Positions 33,127 through 38,550 of a stretch of 38,550 nucleotides of DNA are shown one piece after another (positions within the stretch are counted from its first letter, which is position 1; each line of letters begins with the position of its first letter). Below the pieces are notes generated by a model that saw only the letters and a program-made list of their open reading frames with translations, did no database searches and was not told the origin of the DNA. The stretch is from a bacterium (GTDB lineage Bacteria; Actinomycetota; Thermoleophilia; Solirubrobacterales; 70-9), in the NCBI GenBank assembly GCA_023251935.1, contig JAHEXV010000016.1, positions 1 through 38,550 on the forward strand, in the 5' to 3' direction. A program made the position numbers and the translations under genes.

Positions 33127-35505
33127 ATGCTCGGCGTCTACGCGTCCGCGGCCGTGATCCTGCTGGCGTCGGTGGTGCTCGGCGCGGCGCTCCTGCGCCT
33201 GCTCGGGCGCTCGTCGGCGACCCTGCTCGCGGGAGCGGTCGGGTTCGCCGCCCTGGTCGTCGCCTGCCCCCTGTTGATCCGCCTCCCCGGGCGCGCCACG
33301 ACCCTTTCCGTCCTGCTCGCGATCGCGATCATCGCGGCGATCCTCTACCTGTGGCGGGGGGGTCAGCGGATCGGGCCCGAGATCAGGATCGCCGCCACGG
33401 TCGGGTTGATCGTGATCGCCGCCGCCTCGCTCACCTTCGCCTTCAACGGACGCAACGGGGTTCTCGGCGAGGGCGTCTACACGAACGACCAGGCGGCGCA
33501 GCTGTTCTGGACCGATTGGCTGCAGCAGGGGGTCGGCCCGGAGCCGAAGGCGGTGCGCTTCGGCTATCCGACCGGCCCACAGTCGGTCGCCGCGGCGGCG
33601 GCCGAGACGACCAACACCTCGCTGCTGAACGCCTTCAACGGGCTCCTGCTGGTGATTCCGGTGCTCACCGCGCTGGCGGCGCTGGGCGCGCTCGAGGCGC
33701 TGCCGCCGGGTCGGCGGGTGGTCGCCGCCTCGCTCACCGGCCTTCCCTATCTGGCCGCCTCGTTCCTCGCCCAGAGCGCCTTCAAGGAGACGGCGATGGC
33801 CCTGCTCGTGCTCGCCTTCGCGGTCGCGCTCGGCGAGCTTCGACGGCGCTTGCCCGAAGGCGAGCCCGCTTCCCACGCGCGGCGGGCGACGGTGGTGGCG
33901 CTGATCCTGTTCGTGGTCGCGAGCCTGTTCGTCTACAGCCTCCCGGGGCTCGCCTGGTTCGCGCTCGCCGTGCCGATCTGGTTGGCGCTCGAGCTCGTCA
34001 CCGGCGGCTTGCGCCCCGATCTCGGGGCGCTGCGCGAGGCGACCAGCCGCCACCGGCGGGCGATCGTGGTGGTGGCGATCGCGATCGTCGCGGTGGGCGC
34101 CTTCTCGGCGGCCCAGCTCTCCGGGTTCGTCGGCAAGGTGGGCCAGGTGCAGGCCTCGGCGGGCAGGCTCAGCTCGCCGGTCTTCCCGGGCGAGGCCCTG
34201 GGGATCTGGCCCCAGGGCGACTTCCGGATCGTCCGCGGCGACGTCTCCGGCGCCTATCCCGCCGTCGCCCTCGGCCTGCTCGCCGCGGCGATCGGGGCCG
34301 TCGGGGCGATCCGCCGCCGCGACTGGGGCCTGGTGGCGATGGGAGCCAGCGCGGTGATCGTCTACGCGGGCGCCCGCGCCTTCGCCTCGATCTACGTCGA
34401 GGCGAAGGCGCTCGCGATCATCTCCCCGCTCATCGTCCTCGCCGCCCTCCAGACTCTCTTCTCCCCACCCGCCGGGGCAGAGGCGGCGGCCGAAGGGGCA
34501 GGTGGGGACGAGCGCTCCCCAACCCGCTGGCTGCTCGCGTTGGGCGTCGTCGTCGCGATCGCCTATGCCGCCTCCACGTTCCTGGCTCTTCGCGCCACCC
34601 CGGTCGGCTTCGACCAGCGCGCCAGCGAGCTGCAGAACCTGGCCGGGCTGATCCAGGGGCGCTCGGTCGCCTTCCTCGGGGTCGACCGATTCTCGGGCTA
34701 CTGGCTTCGGGGGACCCTGATGCGCAGCCCGGGCGGTTACGTCCCCTCCGAGGTCAGCGCACGCCCCAGCAAGGTCTGGCAGCAGGGGCTGGCGATGGAC
34801 TTCGACACCCTGTCCGCAGGGCGGCTGGACGAGTTCCGCTACGTGGTCACCACCGGGGCCGGCTATCAGAGCACCCCGCCGCCGAACTTCAGGCCGGTGG
34901 TCCGCACCGCCGCCTACGTGCTCTGGAGGCGCCAGGGGCCGACCCCGCACCTGGGGATCATCGACGTCGATGGCACGCCCGGCGCGCTTCTCGACTGCGC
35001 CAGCGCCGACGGCCGCCAGGTCGTCTCCCGGGGACGCACGGCGACCGTGCTGGCGGAGCCGGTCGCGACCGGCGTCCACGCCTGGAACCGCCGCTCGCCC
35101 TTCGACGCCCCGGCGACCGCCACCCAGCGGCTGAGGCTCGGCCGTGGGCCCTGGGAGCTCTCGCTCCAGTACCACAGCCAGGTGCCGCTGAGCGTCTCGG
35201 CGGCCGGCAGCCGGGTCGAGCTGCCGCCGTCGCTCGACGGCATGTATCTCACCCACCAGGGGCAGGGCGCGTTCTGGCCCGCCGGCAGGCTGCGCGCGAC
35301 GGGGGCCGGCTCGGTGACCGTCACCGTCAGCGCCGCCCGGCCGACCCGCCTGCAGCGCCTGCTCGGGGTGAGGCGCCAGGTCTGGCTCGGGCCGCTTGCG
35401 GCCACCCGCCCGGGCGACGCCCGAGAGGTGCCGATCCGGCGCGCCTGCGGGCGCTTCGTCGACCACTTCACGTTCCGGGGCGGGAGCGCGGGCGGGAATC
35501 GCTAG
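33127..35505 (+). CDS. Second large polytopic membrane protein
   Basis: A 792-residue protein with membrane helices through about residue 490, interrupted by an extracellular-type loop (NGRNGVLGEGVYTNDQAAQL then FWTDWLQQGVG). A soluble C-terminal region follows that includes a possible carbohydrate-binding-like beta domain (about 620-780: LRLGRGPWELSLQYHSQVPL). The overall plan (N-terminal helices, a Trp-rich first loop, a C-terminal soluble domain) is like the protein at 30817. In the loop, a TNDQA..FW..W..QG pattern stands where GT-C enzymes carry catalytic acids, so a sugar transferase or oligosaccharide ligase is possible but unproven. ATG 33127 follows TACGCT by 6 bases. Its stop lies within the TAGCGT element of the first sulfotransferase gene. 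Confidence 0.8.
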   Translation: MLGVYASAAVILLASVVLGAALLRLLGRSSATLLAGAVGFAALVVACPLLIRLPGRATTLSVLLAIAIIAAILYLWRGGQRIGPEIRIAATVGLIVIAAASLTFAFNGRNGVLGEGVYTNDQAAQLFWTDWLQQGVGPEPKAVRFGYPTGPQSVAAAAAETTNTSLLNAFNGLLLVIPVLTALAALGALEALPPGRRVVAASLTGLPYLAASFLAQSAFKETAMALLVLAFAVALGELRRRLPEGEPASHARRATVVALILFVVASLFVYSLPGLAWFALAVPIWLALELVTGGLRPDLGALREATSRHRRAIVVVAIAIVAVGAFSAAQLSGFVGKVGQVQASAGRLSSPVFPGEALGIWPQGDFRIVRGDVSGAYPAVALGLLAAAIGAVGAIRRRDWGLVAMGASAVIVYAGARAFASIYVEAKALAIISPLIVLAALQTLFSPPAGAEAAAEGAGGDERSPTRWLLALGVVVAIAYAASTFLALRATPVGFDQRASELQNLAGLIQGRSVAFLGVDRFSGYWLRGTLMRSPGGYVPSEVSARPSKVWQQGLAMDFDTLSAGRLDEFRYVVTTGAGYQSTPPPNFRPVVRTAAYVLWRRQGPTPHLGIIDVDGTPGALLDCASADGRQVVSRGRTATVLAEPVATGVHAWNRRSPFDAPATATQRLRLGRGPWELSLQYHSQVPLSVSAAGSRVELPPSLDGMYLTHQGQGAFWPAGRLRATGAGSVTVTVSAARPTRLQRLLGVRRQVWLGPLAATRPGDAREVPIRRACGRFVDHFTFRGGSAGGNR

Positions 35506-35508
35506 CGT
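35503..35508 (+). promoter_or_regulatory. Leaderless-type -10 element (TAGCGT) for sulfotransferase 1
   Basis: TAGCGT overlaps the stop codon of the preceding gene and is 8 bases before ATG 35517. Confidence 0.5.
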
Positions 35509-35516
35509 CTTGCCGA

Positions 35517-36539
35517 ATGGCCGATACCCCGGCAACCCAGCCCCACCAGCGCTCCCACGACTCCGGCGGCCGCCCGGTCGGTCACCCGCCGCCGATCCTG
35601 TTCGTGGGCGGAACCGGCCGCAGCGGCACCCACGTCCTGGCGAAGCTGCTCGCCAGGCATCCCCGCCTGGCGATGTTCCCGATCGAGGTCCGCTTCCACG
35701 TCGAGGAGAGCGGGTTTCCGGGCCTGCTCGCCGGGCGGGTCACCAAGCAGCAGTTCGTCCGTCGCCTCCGCGGCTTCTGGTGGAAGGGGTTCCAGACCCA
35801 GCGGATGCGCGGCCTCTATCGGTTCGTGCCCGCCGACGCCTTCGAGCGGGCCGTCGCGAGCTTCGAGGAGAGCTTCGACTCCGACCCGGAGGGGGCCTGT
35901 CGCAAGCTGTTCTACGACGTCCTCTGGGAGCGGGTCGAGCGTTCCGGAGCCGACGCGCTGGTCGAGCAGAGCTGCGACACGATCGCCCAGGCGCCGACCC
36001 TCGTGCGGCTGTTCGGTGAGGCGAAGTTCATCCACGTGGTCCGCGACGGGCGCGACGCCTCGGCCTCGCGGGTCACCCAGACGAAGGGGCTGATCTACCC
36101 CCGCACGCGTCGCCAGGGGCTCGAGTGGTGGGAGGGGCGACTCCGGGCGATCGACGAGGGCGCCCGGGCGATTCCCGCCGAGCGCCTGCTCACCGTCAGC
36201 CTCGACGAGCTGCTGCTGCTCGGGCCCCGCCGGGGGCTGAAGCACATCTGCCGCTTCGAGGGCGTCTACGTGAACCGGAAGATGAAGCAGTTCTTCAACC
36301 GCCGGATGAGCTCCGAGCTGGCCAATGCGGAGCGCTGGCGCCGGGGGCTCAGCGACCGCCGGGCGGCGAGCCTGGAGCGTCTCTACGCGGAGGCGATCGA
36401 CCGCCTCGAGGCCGACGGGGTGGGCTGTGCGCTGCTGCTGCGGCGCACGCTGGAGCGCTCGCAGGCGGCGCGGGCGGACCGCTCGCGGCCGCTCGCCTTC
36501 CTGGGCGGCGACGGAAAGCCGGTCGGAGCGCGGATTTGA
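35517..36539 (+). CDS. Sulfotransferase-family protein 1
   Basis: A 340-residue cytoplasmic protein with the two PAPS-binding signatures of sulfotransferases. The 5'-phosphosulfate loop is FVGGTGRSGTHVLAKLLARH (P-loop G32-T38). The 3'-phosphate motif is FIHVVRDGRDASASR (H173-D180, then the Ser that usually binds the 3'-phosphate). A PFAM sulfotransferase_3-type domain (tandem RHP/LP-type loop, FPIEVRFH) is likely. It would move sulfate from PAPS to a glycan or lipid. ATG 35517 follows TAGCGT by 8 bases and gives an N-terminal tail of about 25 residues (TPATQPHQRSHDSGGRPVGH). Its stop overlaps the TTG start of the next gene (TTGA). It belongs to a set of three related tandem genes. Confidence 0.88.
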   Translation: MADTPATQPHQRSHDSGGRPVGHPPPILFVGGTGRSGTHVLAKLLARHPRLAMFPIEVRFHVEESGFPGLLAGRVTKQQFVRRLRGFWWKGFQTQRMRGLYRFVPADAFERAVASFEESFDSDPEGACRKLFYDVLWERVERSGADALVEQSCDTIAQAPTLVRLFGEAKFIHVVRDGRDASASRVTQTKGLIYPRTRRQGLEWWEGRLRAIDEGARAIPAERLLTVSLDELLLLGPRRGLKHICRFEGVYVNRKMKQFFNRRMSSELANAERWRRGLSDRRAASLERLYAEAIDRLEADGVGCALLLRRTLERSQAARADRSRPLAFLGGDGKPVGARI

Positions 36540-37549
36540 CCCCGCCCGCCGACCTCGTCTTCATCGGCGGCACCGGCCGCAGCGGGACGACCGTGCTCTC
36601 CCACTTGCTGAACCGCCACTCGCGCTTCTTCGGGGTGCCGATCGAGTGCCGCTTCCACTGCAACCCGAAGGGCCTCGCCGACGTGGTCGGCGGTCGGGCG
36701 ACCCCGGAGGAGTTCCTGCGCAAGCTCCGGACCTACTGGTGGTACCGGATCCGGGTCGGCTCGGGGGCGCTGGTGCCGGCCGGGGTCGCGGGGCGCACCC
36801 GCGTCGCCCTCCACCGCGCCGGCGCGCGCCTGCGCCGCGGGCGCCGGGCCGAGGCGGGGGTCCGCGGCCTCCACCTGATAGTCGCCCGCGACCGCTTCGA
36901 GGAGGCGGTCGCCGCCTTCGAGGAAACCTGCAAGCGCGACGTCATCCAGGCGTCGCGCGATCTCTTCTACGACATGCTGTCGCCGCTCGCCGCGGAGGCC
37001 GGAAAGCCGGCGCTGGTCGAGATGAGCTGCTTCACGATCGCCGCCGCGCCGGAGCTGGCGCGGATCTTTCCCGAGGCGCGGTTCGTCCACGCGGTGCGCG
37101 ACGGGCGCGACTCGGGTGCCTCCAAGGCGCTGCTGCGCGAGAAGCCGCACCACCCCACCGACGCGGCGTCCGGGATCGACTTCTGGGCCGACCGGCTGAG
37201 GCGGGCGGAGGAGGGGGTGCGCGGGCTCGACCCCTCAGGTCGTGAGCGGCTCGGCCTGGTCAGCCTCGACGAGCTCGTCTGGGCGGATCCGGAGGCGGCC
37301 TACGCCGGGCTGCTCGGCTTCCTGGGGGTGGGAGACGAGCCGGCGATCCGCGAGTTCTTCGACCGCCAGATGACCGCCGACGCCGCCCACCGGGAGCGGT
37401 GGCGCGAGGGGCTCGACCCCGCCGCCCAGCGCGAGATCACGGCCCACTACGAGGCGACGCTCGACCGGCTCGAGCGCGAGGGCTATCACTGCGCCGCGGT
37501 GCTGCGTCGCACCTACGAGCGCACGCTCGCTCCGCAGCCGAGCGCCTGA
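36536..37549 (+). CDS. Sulfotransferase-family protein 2
   Basis: A 337-residue paralogue of the upstream protein. It has FIGGTGRSGTTVLSHLLNRH (PAPS 5' loop, G11-T19), FGVPIECRFHCNPKGLADVV and the 3' motif FVHAVRDGRDSGASKA (H185 onward), with Ser in the canonical place. An arginine-rich insertion of about 45 residues (PAGVAGRTRVALHRAGARLR then RGRRAEAGV) lies around 80-125 and is absent from copy 1. The start is TTG 36536, because it overlaps the preceding stop (TTGA) and gives the family-typical start before the P-loop. The acceptor is unknown. Together with copies 1 and 3 and the following glycosyltransferase it suggests sulfation of several positions on a surface polymer. Confidence 0.87.
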   Translation: MTPPADLVFIGGTGRSGTTVLSHLLNRHSRFFGVPIECRFHCNPKGLADVVGGRATPEEFLRKLRTYWWYRIRVGSGALVPAGVAGRTRVALHRAGARLRRGRRAEAGVRGLHLIVARDRFEEAVAAFEETCKRDVIQASRDLFYDMLSPLAAEAGKPALVEMSCFTIAAAPELARIFPEARFVHAVRDGRDSGASKALLREKPHHPTDAASGIDFWADRLRRAEEGVRGLDPSGRERLGLVSLDELVWADPEAAYAGLLGFLGVGDEPAIREFFDRQMTADAAHRERWREGLDPAAQREITAHYEATLDRLEREGYHCAAVLRRTYERTLAPQPSA

Positions 37550-37551
37550 CC

Positions 37552-38418
37552 TTGATCGAGCGCCGCGAGCTGATCTTCGTCGGCGGGGCCGCGCACAGCG
37601 GGACGAGCGCGGTGGCGCGCCTGCTCGATGCACATCCTCGGCTGCTCGCGCTTCCCGCCGCGGCGCGGTTCCACAGCGACGATCGGGGCATGCCGGCGCT
37701 GCTCGCCGGGCAGATCCCGCTCGACGAGTTCGTGGGCCAGTTTCGCGACCGGTGGTGGAACGGCGCCGGGGGGTTGGGGGAGGTGGGCGATCCCTCGCTC
37801 CTCGAACGGGAGCTCGGGGGCTTCGAGGACGCCTACCATCGCGATCCGCTGGCCGCCTGCCGCGAGCTCTTCCTGTCGCTGACGGCGCCACTGAGCGGCG
37901 AGCATGGCCTGGTGGAAACGAGCCCGGGCAACCTGCGTCAAGCGCAGGCCCTCGTCCGGCTCTTCCCCGAGGCCCGTTTCGTGCACGTCGTTCGCGATGG
38001 GCGCGACGTTGCCGCGGCGCCGGACGGGACGGGGCTGGCGGCGGGCATCCAGGACTGGGCCGGGAAGCTCCGCGAGATCGACGCGGCGATTCGCGGCGAG
38101 GAGGACGGCGCAGCTCACCCGGTCGCGCCCGAGAGCCTCGCCCTGGTCGTCCTCGACGAGCTGGTCGCCGGCGAGCGCGCGGGGTCCTACGAGGAGCTGC
38201 TCGGGGTGCTCGCCCTCGACGACGATCCCGCCATGCGCTGGGTGCTCGACCAGGAGCTGGGGCCGCAGCAGGTCGGGCGCGGCCGCTGGCGAGAGAGCGC
38301 CCGGGGGCTGGCCGGTTGGGCGCTCCGGCGCCGTTACCGGAGAACGCTGATCGAGCTCGGGCAAGAGGGAAACCACGCCGCCCGGCCCCTGCTCGACGCC
38401 TACGAGGCGCTCGGATGA
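37552..38418 (+). CDS. Sulfotransferase-family protein 3 (divergent loop)
   Basis: A 288-residue shorter relative. The 5' loop reads FVGGAAHSGTSAVARLLDAH, so the usual Arg of GxxRSGT is replaced by His (H15), although SGT is retained. The 3' region FVHVVRDGRDVAAAPDGTG (V144 onward) keeps RDGRD but has Ala where the PAPS-binding Ser normally follows. It may therefore be a weak, altered or inactive PAPS enzyme. Length and central region (LAACRELFLSLTAPLSGEHG, ETSPGNLRQAQALVRLFPEA) match copies 1 and 2. The start is TTG 37552, 2 bases after the preceding stop and just before ELIFVGG. An ATG at 38415 overlaps its stop and opens a mini-ORF. Confidence 0.82.
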   Translation: MIERRELIFVGGAAHSGTSAVARLLDAHPRLLALPAAARFHSDDRGMPALLAGQIPLDEFVGQFRDRWWNGAGGLGEVGDPSLLERELGGFEDAYHRDPLAACRELFLSLTAPLSGEHGLVETSPGNLRQAQALVRLFPEARFVHVVRDGRDVAAAPDGTGLAAGIQDWAGKLREIDAAIRGEEDGAAHPVAPESLALVVLDELVAGERAGSYEELLGVLALDDDPAMRWVLDQELGPQQVGRGRWRESARGLAGWALRRRYRRTLIELGQEGNHAARPLLDAYEALG

Positions 38419-38432
38419 GGGGCTCGAAGTGA
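38415..38432 (+). CDS. Possible mini-ORF between sulfotransferase 3 and the glycosyltransferase
   Basis: ATG 38415 overlaps the preceding TGA and encodes five residues (MRGSK) before a TGA at 38430-38432, which overlaps the GTG start of the next gene (GTGA). This repeats the arrangement seen before mfd. It is probably a translational coupling device or simple overlap, not a functional peptide. Confidence 0.25.
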   Translation: MRGSK

Positions 38433-38550
38433 GGGGTTCGGAGCGGATCCTGTTCGTGACCTCGAACGGCACCGGCCTCGGGCACCTGACCCGCTCGATG
38501 GCGATCGCCCGGCGCCTTGACTCCGGGATCGAGCCGCTCTTCTTCACCCT
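38429..38550 (+). CDS. Glycosyltransferase, MurG/GT28-like (partial at window edge)
   Basis: The N-terminal 40 residues of a gene that runs off the window. It reads VRGSERILFVTSNGTGLGHL then TRSMAIARRLDSGIEPLFFT. The glycine-rich FVTSNGTGLGHLTRSMAIAR motif is the nucleotide-sugar-transferase opening of GT-B enzymes of the MurG/UDP-sugar group (typically G-x-G-H-x-x-R). The start is GTG 38429, overlapping the stop of a mini-ORF. It follows the three sulfotransferases directly, so the sugar polymer they modify may be built in part by this enzyme. Confidence in the exact family is limited by the partial sequence. Confidence 0.75.
   Translation, partial: MRGSERILFVTSNGTGLGHLTRSMAIARRLDSGIEPLFFT

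Noticed and set aside
31494-35516. Upstream extension of the sulfotransferase 1 frame through the two membrane-protein genes
   Set aside because: The extension is out of frame with the membrane proteins and reads as Arg/Gly-rich noise. The true start is ATG 35517, after a TAGCGT element.

Overview
The window is very GC-rich chromosomal DNA with dense, often overlapping genes (ATGA, GTGA and TTGA stop/start overlaps) and frequent GTG and TTG starts. It carries an actinobacterial gene order: metG-tatD-rsmA-ispE, glmU-prs, rplY-pth, then mfd-(parvulin)-mazG-eno-ftsB. From memory, the same housekeeping backbone is found in Mycobacterium (the metS-tatD-ksgA-ispE, glmU-prs, rplY-pth, mfd-mazG-eno region). 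Families such as a PucR-type regulator, secreted GGxGxD repeat proteins, a CSLREA/beta-helix protein and a DedA-PAP2 fusion fit the Thermoleophilia/Solirubrobacterales branch. That placement is inference.

Layout. 1-2.1 kb: three tandem copies (one only as its last 10 codons) of an unrecognised secreted six-cysteine protein, each followed by a near-identical GC hairpin. 2.1-8.5 kb: a small lipoprotein, a DUF370/RemA-like small protein, then metG and the tightly coupled tatD-rsmA-ispE-DedA/PAP2-small membrane protein run. 8.6-10.3 kb: a PucR regulator tail-to-tail with an SRPBCC protein. 10.37 kb: tRNA-Gln(UUG). 10.6-13.5 kb: a secreted hypothetical divergent from glmU-prs. 13.6-19.6 kb: an accessory block (RTX-like protein, AOC-barrel-like lipoprotein, two small proteins, CSLREA beta-helix protein, a GDPD-like phosphodiesterase, a DHA2 drug exporter). 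19.9-23.5 kb: an ABC1/UbiB-like kinase divergent from rplY-pth-enoyl-CoA hydratase. 23.6-30.8 kb: mfd, parvulin, mazG, eno, ftsB. 30.8-38.5 kb: two large polytopic membrane proteins, three consecutive sulfotransferase-like proteins and the start of a glycosyltransferase. The last block looks like a surface-glycan assembly and sulfation locus.

Regulation visible in sequence. Most genes that head a transcription unit carry a TANNNT hexamer 6-11 bases before the start codon and no Shine-Dalgarno, which indicates leaderless mRNAs. Several genes for exported proteins instead have a longer leader with a purine-rich Shine-Dalgarno. Two neighbouring minus-strand genes share a near-identical inverted-repeat element exactly 35 bases upstream of their start codons. 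mfd is preceded by two overlapping mini-ORFs that could couple its translation to a leaderless GTG.

I see no rRNA, transposase, integrase, phage gene or CRISPR array. No known defence system is recognisable. The best candidates for something undescribed are the tandem six-Cys secreted family with its hairpin-bounded units, the sulfotransferase/glycosyltransferase block, the shared 35-base-upstream element, and the mini-ORF cascade at mfd.
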